Below, piece by piece: positions 4,804 to 12,591 of a stretch of DNA of 14,208 bases (its first letter is position 1; each line of letters starts with the position of its first letter). The notes beneath the pieces were generated by a model, which was given only the letters and a program-made list of their open reading frames with translations, did no database searches and was not told the origin of the DNA. Both the position numbers and the translations under genes were made by a program. This stretch comes from Chloroflexi bacterium UBA6019 (GTDB lineage: Bacteria > Chloroflexota > Dormibacteria > Dormibacterales > Dormibacteraceae), in NCBI GenBank assembly GCA_002427995.1, contig DIZV01000031.1, positions 1-14,208 of the forward strand, in the 5' to 3' direction.

Positions 4804-6198
4804 ATGGCGGACATCCGGGATATCACCGATTACCTTGCCAAGGACGACTGGTCGCGCCGGAGGTTCCTGCAGGCCACCGGCCTGGTCGCCGCCACCATCA
4901 CCGCGGGTCCCATCCTCGAAGCCTGCGGAGGCAGCACCGGGAACGGCACCTCCACCACCACTGCCGTTGGCACCATCCCCAAGCCGCGCGCCGGGGCCAA
5001 GATCCAGCTTCTCCAGTGGAACAGCTTCGTGCCCGCCGCCGACGCCGAGATCAAGCGCCAGGCGGCCGAGTTCTCGACCGCCAACAACGTGACGGTCACC
5101 ATCCAGACCGTCAGCGGCGACCAGCTGCAGCCCAAGACGGCGTCGGCGGTCGAAGCGGGGAGCGGCCCCGACATCATCCAGATGCAGTACGGCTGGCCTC
5201 ACCTCTACGACACCGCCTGCCTCGATCTCACCGAATTCGTCAACATCCTGAAGGCCCAGCTCGGCACCGTGAACGCTGTCAACGACGCCTTCTGCAAAGT
5301 GGGCGGCAAGTACCTCGCCACCCCCTACTGCCAGGTGCCCAACGCCTGGAGCTTCCGCACCGACTACTGGGGGCAGGCGGGCCTGACCGACTTCTTCACG
5401 ACCTGGGACGAGCTGGCCAGCGCGGGCAAGGCGCTGAAGTCGAAGAGCCTGCCGCCGATCGCGGTCAGCCTCGGCCACGCCTACGGCGACGCGATCACGA
5501 TGTGGTATCCCGTGCTCTGGGACTTCGGCGGCCGGGAGGTGAGCTCCGACGGCAAGAAGGTCACCATCAACTCCAAGGAGACGCTGGCCGCGGTCAACTG
5601 GGCGATCGACACCTTCAAGAACCAGTACATCTCGCAGAACACTCTCAGCTGGCTCGACCCGGACAACAACCAGGCCTACCACTCCGGCCTGATCACGGCC
5701 ACGCTGAACGGGGCGTCGATCTACATCAAGGAGGTCTACACGACCGCCACCGGCCACAAGTACGCCGCGGTAACCAACAACGCCGGCATGCCGAAGGGGC
5801 CCAAGGGCCTGGAGAGCCTGAACCTGATCTTCAACCACGCGGTCATGAAGTGGACGCAGGAGGCCGACACGGCCAAGGCGTTCATCGCCTACCTGATGCA
5901 GCCGGACAACTACACCAAGTGGCTGAACGCCTCAGTCGGGTACAACGCGGGGCCGTTCCAGAAGCTGACCAACGCCGATATCTTCAACACCGATCCCAAG
6001 CTGAAGCCCTTCGTCGGCGTCGTCGCGACGGGCAAGTGGCCGGGGTGGCCGGCGCAGCCCAGCAAGGCCACCTCCCAGTCGCAGGTCCAGTTCGTGATCG
6101 TGGACATGTTCGCCAAGGCCTGCACGTCGGGAGACGCCAAGGGCGCGATCGCCGACGCGGAGCAAAAGCTCAAGAGGATCTACGAGACACCTGTCTGA
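4804..6198 (+). CDS. ABC importer substrate-binding lipoprotein, family 1 (carbohydrate type)
   Basis: A 464-aa extracellular solute-binding protein of the MalE/UgpB type (cluster B). The N-terminus carries a twin-arginine signal, SRRRFLQATG (residues 17-26), a hydrophobic stretch, and a lipobox-like LEAC at 38-41, followed by a Gly/Ser/Thr-rich linker. Export as a folded protein through Tat and lipid anchoring at Cys41 are predicted; Glu at the -2 position of the lipobox is atypical. The mature protein begins with KIQLLQWNSF and continues with GSGPDIIQMQYG, the hinge/first-lobe pattern of family 1 binding proteins. AFIAYLMQPDNYTKWL near residue 370 is the usual C-lobe element. The start at 4804 has the strong SD AGGAGG (4792-4797) 6 nt upstream. 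It is first in the six-gene importer operon. The ligand cannot be read from sequence; a sugar, sugar alcohol or glycerol-phosphate-like compound is plausible. Confidence 0.9.
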   Translation: MADIRDITDYLAKDDWSRRRFLQATGLVAATITAGPILEACGGSTGNGTSTTTAVGTIPKPRAGAKIQLLQWNSFVPAADAEIKRQAAEFSTANNVTVTIQTVSGDQLQPKTASAVEAGSGPDIIQMQYGWPHLYDTACLDLTEFVNILKAQLGTVNAVNDAFCKVGGKYLATPYCQVPNAWSFRTDYWGQAGLTDFFTTWDELASAGKALKSKSLPPIAVSLGHAYGDAITMWYPVLWDFGGREVSSDGKKVTINSKETLAAVNWAIDTFKNQYISQNTLSWLDPDNNQAYHSGLITATLNGASIYIKEVYTTATGHKYAAVTNNAGMPKGPKGLESLNLIFNHAVMKWTQEADTAKAFIAYLMQPDNYTKWLNASVGYNAGPFQKLTNADIFNTDPKLKPFVGVVATGKWPGWPAQPSKATSQSQVQFVIVDMFAKACTSGDAKGAIADAEQKLKRIYETPV

Positions 6199-6224
6199 GG
6201 CGCGGGCTGAGGTGATCTGAACCG

Positions 6225-7145
6225 ATGGGAGCAGCGGTCCGCGGCCTCGAGGCACGTGGCCTCATGGGGCCTCGCGTCCGGATCCTCGACCGCGAGGCCC
6301 CCCTCGGCTACCTGCTGCTGGTGCCGCTGCTTCTGCTGCTTGGCCTCTTCCTGGCCTATCCGTTCCTCTTCGGGATCTGGCTCTCGGTGACGAACGCCCA
6401 GATCGGGGACAACGGCCACTTCGTCGGCGCCGCAAACTACCAGTACGAGCGCAGCGACACCGTCTTCATCCAGTCCTTCGCCAACACGATCACCTATACG
6501 GCCGTCACGACGGTCTTCAAGCTCGGACTGGGGCTGCTGATGGCGCTCCTGCTGAACCAGGTCTTTCCAGCCCAGCGCTTCGTCCGGGCAGCCCTGCTCC
6601 TGCCCTGGATCATCCCCAGCGTCCTCAGCACCCTCGCCTGGCGTTGGATGTTCGACCCCACCTTCAGCGTCGTGAACTGGGTCGCCCTGCACTATCTGCA
6701 CCTGCCCAGCGTGAACTGGCTCGGCACCACCAGCACAGCCCTGGTCTCGCTGATGATCGTCAACACCTGGCGGGGCATCCCGTTCTATGGCATCTCCTTT
6801 CTGGCCGGCCTGCAGACGATCCCGACCGAGCTCTACGAGGCGGCACGGGTGGACGGCGCGACGCGCTTCCAACAGTTCCGCCAGATCACCCTTCCGATGC
6901 TCCGGCCGATCCTCGTCGTCGTACTGCTCCTCTCGACGATCCTCACCTTCGGGGACTTCACGCTGCCCTACGTCCTGACCAACTGCGCGCCCTACAACAG
7001 CACCTGCGTGCTCTCCACCTGGGCTTTCCAGATCGGGGTCAACGGCGGCTACATCGGGATCGGCGCTGCCATCTCGCTGGTGCTCTTCCCGCTCCTCTCG
7101 ATCATCGTCGCGGGCGTTCTGATCGGGCTCCGGTCGAGGGACTGA
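6225..7145 (+). CDS. ABC sugar-type permease, MalF/UgpA-like (pair 1)
   Basis: A 306-aa inner-membrane subunit with about six transmembrane helices; the first spans roughly residues 28-50. The cytoplasmic EAA loop, which docks on the ATPase, is complete: E205-A-A-R-V-D-G211, followed nine residues later by ITLP. The start at 6225 is supported by GAGGTGA (6209-6215) nine nt upstream; an ATG at 6264 is a weaker alternative. It follows the binding-protein gene by 26 nt, and its TGA overlaps the next ATG by one base (TGATG). It should form a heterodimeric pore with the MalG-like permease that follows. Confidence 0.92.
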   Translation: MGAAVRGLEARGLMGPRVRILDREAPLGYLLLVPLLLLLGLFLAYPFLFGIWLSVTNAQIGDNGHFVGAANYQYERSDTVFIQSFANTITYTAVTTVFKLGLGLLMALLLNQVFPAQRFVRAALLLPWIIPSVLSTLAWRWMFDPTFSVVNWVALHYLHLPSVNWLGTTSTALVSLMIVNTWRGIPFYGISFLAGLQTIPTELYEAARVDGATRFQQFRQITLPMLRPILVVVLLLSTILTFGDFTLPYVLTNCAPYNSTCVLSTWAFQIGVNGGYIGIGAAISLVLFPLLSIIVAGVLIGLRSRD

Positions 7146-8044
7146 TGGCCGCCACCCGCGCGGTGATCGGGCGTCGCAAGGGGGTCGGCAAGGCCCGGCA
7201 CGAGATCGGCGACACCCTGCTCGGCCGCACCTTCCGGGTCTACATCCCCGTCCTGCTCTTCATCTTCATCACCCTGTTTCCCTTCTACTGGATGGCGATC
7301 ACATCGATCAAGAGCGACTCGGAGCTGCTCGACCACAACCGGAACCCGCTCTTCGTGATCCAGCCCACGCTCGACCACTATGTGCTCCTCCTGACGAAGA
7401 CGGCCTTCCTCCGCTGGAGCCTAAACACGGCGATCGTGGCGGTGGTCTCCACCGCCATCTCGCTCTTCTGCAGCATCCTGGCCGGCTATTCGTTGGCCCG
7501 CCTCCGCTACAAGGGGGCCACCGCGATCGGCTGGGGCGTCTTCATCACCTACCTGGTGCCGCCGACGCTGCTCTTCCTGCCGCTGGCGTTCGTGGTTGCC
7601 CAACTCCACCTTTTCAACAACTACCTGTCGCTGATCCTCACCTACCCGACCTTCCTCATTCCCTTCTGCACCTGGCTCCTGATGGGTTATTTCAAGGGCA
7701 TCCCGCGGGAGTTGGAGGAGGCGGCGCTGGTCGATGGCGCCAGCCGGCTCCAGGCGATGACGAAGATCGTGCTCCCGCTGGCCCTTCCGGGCATCCTGTC
7801 CGCCGGCATGTTCGCCTTCACCCTCTCCTGGAACGAGTTCCTCTACTCGCTGATCTTCATGAGCGACCAGGCGATGAAGACGATCCCGGTCGGCGTCACC
7901 AGCGAGCTGATCCGCGGCGACGAGTTCTTCTGGGGCCAGCTGATGGCGGCCGCCCTCCTCGGCTCCATCCCGGTGGCGCTGCTCTACTCCTTCTTCGTCG
8001 ACTACTTCGTCGCCGGGATGACAGCGGGAGCGGTCAAGGGCTGA
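7145..8044 (+). CDS. ABC sugar-type permease, MalG/UgpE-like (pair 1)
   Basis: A 299-aa membrane protein with about six helices. The N-terminal helix is preceded by a basic cytoplasmic tail, followed by the typical FPFYWMAITSIKSDSEL. The EAA loop is complete: E192-A-A-L-V-D-G198, then IVLPLALPG. Its length and the MxxTSxK segment after helix 1 place it with MalG/UgpE-type partners. GAGGGA (7136-7141) is 3 nt from the ATG, which overlaps the preceding stop by one base, so translational coupling is likely. Its own TGA overlaps the proposed CTG start of the next permease (CTGA, 8041-8044). Confidence 0.92.
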   Translation: MAATRAVIGRRKGVGKARHEIGDTLLGRTFRVYIPVLLFIFITLFPFYWMAITSIKSDSELLDHNRNPLFVIQPTLDHYVLLLTKTAFLRWSLNTAIVAVVSTAISLFCSILAGYSLARLRYKGATAIGWGVFITYLVPPTLLFLPLAFVVAQLHLFNNYLSLILTYPTFLIPFCTWLLMGYFKGIPRELEEAALVDGASRLQAMTKIVLPLALPGILSAGMFAFTLSWNEFLYSLIFMSDQAMKTIPVGVTSELIRGDEFFWGQLMAAALLGSIPVALLYSFFVDYFVAGMTAGAVKG

Positions 8045-8910
8045 CGCGTCCAGCGAGGACCCGGCTGCTGGCGGTCCTCTTCCTGGTCCCGGCCCTGCTC
8101 TTCGTGCTCGGCGTCATCGCCTACCCCCTTGGGCTGGCGGTCTGGCTCGGCTTCTCCGACGCGGTTCCGGGCACGGACGGCAACTGGGTCGGCCTCGCCA
8201 ACTACCGCTACCTCCTGGAACTCAGCACCTACCGGCAGGTCCTCCTCAACACGGCGGTATTCAGCCTGACCAGCACCGCCCTCAAGGCAGCGCTCGGGCT
8301 GGGCATGGCGTTTGCGCTGCAGCGGGACTTTCGCGGCCGCCGCCTCGTCTACGCGCTCTGCTTCCTGCCCTTCGTCTTCCCGCCTTCGATCGGCGCCACC
8401 GCCTGGTACTACCTCCTCAGCAACGTCCACGGGGCGTTCAACTACGCGCTGCTCGGGGCTCACCTGGTGACCCAGCCGATCGCGTTCACCGGAAGCGGCA
8501 TCGGGCCCATGGCGAGCGTTGTGACAGTGGACGTCTGGCACGGTACCGCGCTCTTCGGGATCCTCTGCCTCGCCGCCCTGCGCTCGATCCCGGCCGCCAC
8601 CGTCGACGCGGCCGCGACGGACGGGGCGAACGCCTGGAGGAGGTTCCTGCACCTCCAGCTGCCCCTTCTCCGGCCAGCCCTGGTCCTCGCCTCGCTGCTC
8701 TCCCTGATCGGCAACTTCGGCGACTTCGCCATCGTCTTCCTGCTCACCGGGGGCGGTCCACTCGGGAAGACCGACATCATCAGCACCTCCGCCTTCGCCA
8801 ACGCGCTGGTGGTGGGGGATCTCGGGGTTGGAGCCGCGGTTGCTCTCTCGGTGGTGCCGGCGTACCTGGTCGTGCTGGTCGTCGCCTTCCGGCTGCTGAG
8901 GGACCGGTGA
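8041..8910 (+). CDS. ABC sugar-type permease, MalF/UgpA-like (pair 2), apparent CTG start
   Basis: A predicted 289-aa membrane subunit. The first conventional start in this frame is GTG 8104, but it would remove half of transmembrane helix 1: the frame upstream encodes a basic tail and LLAVLFLVPALLFVLG leading straight into the conserved YPLGLAVWLGFSD. No ATG, GTG or TTG lies between the preceding coding region and 8104. CTG 8041-8043 overlaps the previous stop (CTGA) and has GGGAG (8026-8030) ten nt upstream, matching the 4-nt overlaps used elsewhere in the window. The EAA loop is recognisable but changed: D189-A-A-A-T-D-G195, followed by LQLP. It presumably pairs with the permease at 8907. 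Gene identity is firm; the start is an inference. Confidence 0.87.
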   Translation: MTRPARTRLLAVLFLVPALLFVLGVIAYPLGLAVWLGFSDAVPGTDGNWVGLANYRYLLELSTYRQVLLNTAVFSLTSTALKAALGLGMAFALQRDFRGRRLVYALCFLPFVFPPSIGATAWYYLLSNVHGAFNYALLGAHLVTQPIAFTGSGIGPMASVVTVDVWHGTALFGILCLAALRSIPAATVDAAATDGANAWRRFLHLQLPLLRPALVLASLLSLIGNFGDFAIVFLLTGGGPLGKTDIISTSAFANALVVGDLGVGAAVALSVVPAYLVVLVVAFRLLRDR

Positions 8911-9734
8911 CGCGGCGAATGAGCGCGGCTCGCCTCCTCCGGCCGTTCTTCCTGCTCGTCCTGACCGCGTTCTCCCTGGTCCCCTTCTGGTGGATGCTGA
9001 TCGCCTCCCTCAAGGCGGGTGACCAGCAGCTGACCTCCGGCAACCCGTGGTGGTTCGACGAGGTCTACTGGGGCGGCTACCGCGATCTCTTCGCCGGCTC
9101 CCTCTTCCGGACCTGGATGCTGAACACGGTCCTGGTCCTCGTTGCCACGGTCGCCATCAGCCTCGTCGCCAGCTGCCTCGCCGCGTACGCTCTCGCCCAT
9201 CTCGGCGTCCCTCACGGCCGCAGCCTGGTGCTGGTCCTGTTCGCGACCTACCTGGTGCCGCAGGGGGTGCTCTTCCTGCCGCTGGTCCGGCTGCTCGCAC
9301 GTCTCCATCTGCTCAACTCGCCAGCCGCGTTGATCGTGACCTACCCGGGCCTTGTCATCCCCTTCGGGACCTGGGTCCTGTGGTCGTTCTTCCGCTCCCT
9401 TCCCCGCGACCTCGTTGACCTTGCCCGGCTCGAGGGCGCGGGTCCCGTTCGAACCCTGACCGTGGTCCTGCTGCCGATGGCCGCGCCCGCGCTGGCGGCG
9501 GTCGGCCTGTTCGCCGTTGCCGTCGTCTTCAACGACTTCCTCTACGCCTTCACGCTGATTCAGAGCCAGCAGGACACGACCTTGATGGGCGGCGTCGGGC
9601 TGCTCAGCACCGACCTCGGCGAAACCGGCCCGACCTTTGCCGCGGTGATGCTCGGAATCGTCCCCATCGCCCTCGCCTGTGCCTTCTTCGCGGACCGCTA
9701 CGCCGCCGGTCTGGGGACCGGAATCATCGAGTAG
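8907..9734 (+). CDS. ABC sugar-type permease, MalG/UgpE-like (pair 2)
   Basis: A 275-aa membrane protein with about six helices and the MalG-like FWWMLIASLKAGDQQL after helix 1. Its GTG start overlaps the previous stop (GTGA, 8907-8910), with GAGGGA at 8898-8903; ATG 8919 in the same frame is an alternative with poorer spacing. The EAA loop is degenerate: D171-L-A-R-L-E-G177 replaces the usual EAAxxDG, although LLP follows at the right distance. The loop may therefore contact the ATPase differently from the pair 1 permeases. Low similarity to the 7145 permease by eye indicates an old duplication or independent recruitment, not a recent copy. Confidence 0.9.
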   Translation: MTRRMSAARLLRPFFLLVLTAFSLVPFWWMLIASLKAGDQQLTSGNPWWFDEVYWGGYRDLFAGSLFRTWMLNTVLVLVATVAISLVASCLAAYALAHLGVPHGRSLVLVLFATYLVPQGVLFLPLVRLLARLHLLNSPAALIVTYPGLVIPFGTWVLWSFFRSLPRDLVDLARLEGAGPVRTLTVVLLPMAAPALAAVGLFAVAVVFNDFLYAFTLIQSQQDTTLMGGVGLLSTDLGETGPTFAAVMLGIVPIALACAFFADRYAAGLGTGIIE

Positions 9735-9752
9735 TGCACTAGGATTAGTCCT
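9732..9752 (+). promoter_or_regulatory. two short inverted repeats before the ATPase gene
   Basis: The 22-nt gap between permease and ATPase holds the perfect palindrome TAGTGCACTA (9732-9741, including the permease stop codon), immediately followed by AGGA-TTAG-TCCT (9741-9752). The AGGA at 9741-9744 is also the only SD-like sequence, 12 nt from the ATPase ATG, so RNA folding could mask it. No function is demonstrated; they may be fortuitous. Confidence 0.25.
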
Positions 9753-9756
9753 CGAC

Positions 9757-10815
9757 ATGGCATCGGTCTCCTACGAGAACGTCACCAAGCGGTACTCCGG
9801 TGACACCCTCGCGGTCGACAACCTCAGCCTCGAGGTGAAGGACACGGAGTTCATGGTCCTGGTCGGACCCTCCGGTTGTGGCAAGTCGACAGCGCTCCGG
9901 ATGCTGGCCGGCCTGGAGGACATCACCGAGGGCCAGATCAAGATCGGGGACAAGGTGGTCAACGACATGCCGCCACGCGACCGCGACATCGCGATGGTGT
10001 TCCAGTCCTACGCCCTCTATCCGCACATGAGCGTCTACGACAACATGGCCTTCGGGCTGAAGATGCGCGGCACGCCCCGAGCCGACATCGAGCGGCGGGT
10101 CAACACGGCGGCCGACGTGCTCGAGCTCGGCCCGCTCCTCAAGCGCAAGCCGAGGCAGCTCTCGGGTGGCCAGCGGCAGCGGGTCGCGCTGGGGCGGGCG
10201 ATCGTCCGCGAGCCACAGGTGTTCCTCCTCGACGAGCCGCTCTCCAACCTCGACGCCAAGCTGCGGGTGCAGACCCGGATCGAGCTCCAAAAGCAGCACC
10301 GTGCGCTCCACGCCACCTTCATCTACGTCACCCACGACCAGGTTGAGGCGATGACGATGGGGGACCGGATCGCCGTCATGCGCGACGGTGTCCTTCAGCA
10401 GGTGGCGCCGCCCCGCGAGATCTACGGCAACCCGGCCAATATGTACGTGGCCGGGTTCATCGGCAGCCCGACGATGAACTTCATCCCGGTCACCGTCCAG
10501 GGCAAGACCGCCAAGGCGTCGGGGTTTGAGCTCGAGCTCCCGCACGCGCCCGGCGTCGAGAAGGGGACGCTGGGCATCCGGCCGGAGGCGCTGACCGAGG
10601 CGCCGGTCGCGGGGCATGCCGGTCTCGACCTGAAGGTCGAGGTCGTCGAGATCCTCGGTTCCGACCAGTTCCTCTACGGCACCGTCGGCGGCGACTCAAT
10701 CACCGCCCGCGTCGACCCCCACCTCAAGGTTCAGCCCGGCGACCGCGTCCGGCTCGGGGTCGACACCAGGCGGCTGCACCTCTTCGACTCGGCCACCGAG
10801 AAGGCCGTCCTCTAG
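9757..10815 (+). CDS. ABC importer ATPase, MalK/UgpC/MsmX-like
   Basis: A 352-aa nucleotide-binding subunit that powers the importer from the cytoplasmic face. In order it has Walker A GPSGCGKST (37-45), Q-loop VFQSYALYPHMSV, signature LSGGQRQRVALGRA (from 135), Walker B VFLLDEP (155-161), D-loop SNLDAKLR and H-loop His193 (YVTHDQ). A C-terminal OB/TOBE regulatory region follows, beginning near GFIGSPTMNFIPV. Length matches the carbohydrate-uptake CUT1 subfamily. ATG 9757 gives the standard N-terminus (ASVSYENVTKRY); upstream in-frame codons overlap the permease gene and look non-conserved. It is last in the operon and is the only ATPase seen for four permeases. In this subfamily one ATPase often serves several permease sets. 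Confidence 0.94.
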   Translation: MASVSYENVTKRYSGDTLAVDNLSLEVKDTEFMVLVGPSGCGKSTALRMLAGLEDITEGQIKIGDKVVNDMPPRDRDIAMVFQSYALYPHMSVYDNMAFGLKMRGTPRADIERRVNTAADVLELGPLLKRKPRQLSGGQRQRVALGRAIVREPQVFLLDEPLSNLDAKLRVQTRIELQKQHRALHATFIYVTHDQVEAMTMGDRIAVMRDGVLQQVAPPREIYGNPANMYVAGFIGSPTMNFIPVTVQGKTAKASGFELELPHAPGVEKGTLGIRPEALTEAPVAGHAGLDLKVEVVEILGSDQFLYGTVGGDSITARVDPHLKVQPGDRVRLGVDTRRLHLFDSATEKAVL

Positions 10816-10923
10816 CAGCTCCACGGGCTGCGCCGTACTGGCGCCGCGCCGTTTGGGGACTGGGGATGCGCCGGCGATCGGCCAGGCTCGGCTACTTTCC
10901 GCCGGCCGAGCGTGCCGTCGCGG
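10816..10923. other. convergent intergenic region
   Basis: This 108-nt gap separates the converging transporter and ilvD operons. It contains one 7-bp perfect inverted repeat (GCTCGGC 10886-10892 and GCCGAGC 10905-10911, 12-nt loop). No T-tract follows on either strand, so a classical intrinsic terminator is not evident. No gene was recognised. Confidence 0.5.
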
Positions 10924-12591
10924 TCAAGCCGGCGGCCGCGTCACCGCGCCCTTCGCTGCCGAGCCGACGAGGGCGGCGTATTTGGCCATCACGCCGGTGG
11001 CGTAGGGCGCGACCCGCGGCCGCCAGTCGCGCATTCGCTCGGCCAGGTCGACTCCCTCGACGTCGAGCCGCCGGTTGTCAACGTCAATGTTTATCCGGTC
11101 GCCCTCGCGAACACCGGCCAGCGGGCCACCGATGGCGGCCTCGGGCGCGACGTGGCCGACCATCAGGCCATTGGTTCCCCCGCTGAAGCGGCCATCGGTC
11201 ACCAGCGCGACCTGCTCGCCCCAGCCCTTGCCGACGATCGCGGCCGTCACCGAGAGCATCTCCGGCATCCCCGGGCCGCCGCGCGGTCCCTCGTAGCGGA
11301 TGACGACGACGTCGCCGGGCTTGATGCCGCCTCGGAGAACCGCGTCGAGGGCGCCATCCTCGTCCTCGAAGACGCGGGCGGTGCCGGTGAACGATCGCAT
11401 CGTATGCGCCGTCACCTTGGCGATCGCGCCCTCCGGCGCGATGTTGCCGCGAAGGATCACGAGGCCGCCCTCCGCGGCGAGCGCGTCGTCGGTCCGGTGC
11501 ACGACCTCCTGGCCGGGGGCCTCCACCACCCGCTCGCACTCCTCGGCCAGCGGCCGGCCGGTGATCGTCATCGCCGAGCCGTCGATGAACCCGCCCTCGA
11601 TCAGGCGCCGGGTGACGAGGCCGATCCCGCCCGCGTTGTAGAGGTCGACGGCGAAGTACCTACCCCACGGCTTCATGTCCGCGATCAGCGGCGTCCGCCG
11701 GCTGATCCGGTCGATGTCGTCGATCGTGATCTCGATCCCCACCTCGGCGGCGAGGGCGGGGATGTGGAGTGCGACATTGGTCGAGCCGCCCGAGGCCGCG
11801 GCCGCCGCGATCGCGTTCTCGAAGGAGATGCGGGTGAGGATGCTCGAAGGCCGCCGATCGGCGGCCAGCACGTCCATCAACAGCCGCCCGGCGCTGACCG
11901 ATGCCGGCGCCTTCTGGGGATCGGTGGCGGGGATCGTGTTGTAGCCGAAGGGGGAGAGGCCGAGCACCTCCATCACCATCGCCATCGTGTTGGCCGTGTA
12001 CTGGCCCCCGCAGGCGCCGGCTCCGGGGCAGGTGACGTCCTCCAACTCCTTCAGCTCGGCGGCGCTGATCCTGCCCGCCGCCTCGGCGCCGATCGCCTCG
12101 AAGGTGTCGGCGATGGCGACGTTGCGGCCCCGCCAGGTGCCGTAGGCGATCGACCCGCTGTAGAGGACCAGGCCGGGCCGGTCGACCCGGGCCAGAGCCA
12201 TCGCGCCGGCGGGGATCGTCTTGTCGCAGCCGACGATGCAGCAGAGGGCGTCGAAGTAGTGGCCGCGGGCGACCAGCTCGATCGAGTCGGCGATCAGCTC
12301 GCGGCTGACGAGCGAGGTCTTCATGCCCTCGGTGCCCATCGTCACCCCGTCCGAGATGGCGATCGTGTTGACCTCCATGGGGGTTCCGCCCCCCGCCCGC
12401 ACGCCCTCCTTGACGGCGGTGGCCAGCTCGCGCTGGTTGTAGTTGCAGGGCATGGTCTCGATCCAGGCGTGGGAGACCATCACCTGTGGCTGCGAAAGGG
12501 CCTTGTCGTCGAACCCGATGCCCTTGAGCATGGCCCGCGCCGCCGCCCGGTCCTTCCCTTCGAGGAGTCGCCTGCTCGGCAGGTCGCTCAG
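10924..12591 (-). CDS. ilvD: Dihydroxy-acid dehydratase, apparent CTG start
   Basis: A predicted 555-aa iron-sulfur enzyme that dehydrates 2,3-dihydroxy-3-methyl acids to the BCAA oxoacid precursors, the step after IlvC. Cluster Cys are seen at 49 (MPCNYNQ), 122 (VGCDKT) and 194 (CPGAGACGG), the three-Cys pattern of the [2Fe-2S] type. The Ser of DGRFSGGTNG and the stretch RYEGPRGGPGMPEML are typical of true IlvD and separate it from sugar-acid dehydratases of the same superfamily. The conserved N-terminus begins SDLPSRRLL. The codon before it is CTG (12591-12589), overlapping the upstream stop (CTGA) with GGAGGG (12604-12599) seven nt away. The nearest conventional upstream start, GTG 12651, would overlap the upstream gene by 64 nt; the first downstream ATG would cut about 20 conserved residues. 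It is last in a minus-strand operon with two aldolases. Confidence 0.92.
   Translation of the reverse strand: MSDLPSRRLLEGKDRAAARAMLKGIGFDDKALSQPQVMVSHAWIETMPCNYNQRELATAVKEGVRAGGGTPMEVNTIAISDGVTMGTEGMKTSLVSRELIADSIELVARGHYFDALCCIVGCDKTIPAGAMALARVDRPGLVLYSGSIAYGTWRGRNVAIADTFEAIGAEAAGRISAAELKELEDVTCPGAGACGGQYTANTMAMVMEVLGLSPFGYNTIPATDPQKAPASVSAGRLLMDVLAADRRPSSILTRISFENAIAAAAASGGSTNVALHIPALAAEVGIEITIDDIDRISRRTPLIADMKPWGRYFAVDLYNAGGIGLVTRRLIEGGFIDGSAMTITGRPLAEECERVVEAPGQEVVHRTDDALAAEGGLVILRGNIAPEGAIAKVTAHTMRSFTGTARVFEDEDGALDAVLRGGIKPGDVVVIRYEGPRGGPGMPEMLSVTAAIVGKGWGEQVALVTDGRFSGGTNGLMVGHVAPEAAIGGPLAGVREGDRINIDVDNRRLDVEGVDLAERMRDWRPRVAPYATGVMAKYAALVGSAAKGAVTRPPA

Noticed and set aside
4120..5838. 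572-codon minus-strand ORF across pheA and the binding-protein gene
   Set aside because: It spans two well-identified plus-strand genes and their promoter gap and has no recognisable domain.
8104..8910. Third permease starting at GTG 8104
   Set aside because: It would remove half of the conserved first membrane helix, which is encoded immediately upstream in the same frame.
9679..9756. N-terminal extension of the ATPase to an upstream start at 9679
   Set aside because: It overlaps the end of the permease gene, and the added residues do not belong to the MalK/UgpC N-terminus, which begins at ATG 9757.
10886..10911. 7-bp inverted repeat as a bidirectional terminator between the convergent operons
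   Set aside because: The loop is long and there is no T-tract on either strand.
10924..12591. IlvD-family protein as a sugar-acid dehydratase
   Set aside because: Considered because of the nearby aldolases, but RYEGPRGGPGMPEML and the overall C-terminal half match true dihydroxy-acid dehydratases, and ilvBNC otherwise lacks an ilvD here. A dual role is kept only as a hypothesis.
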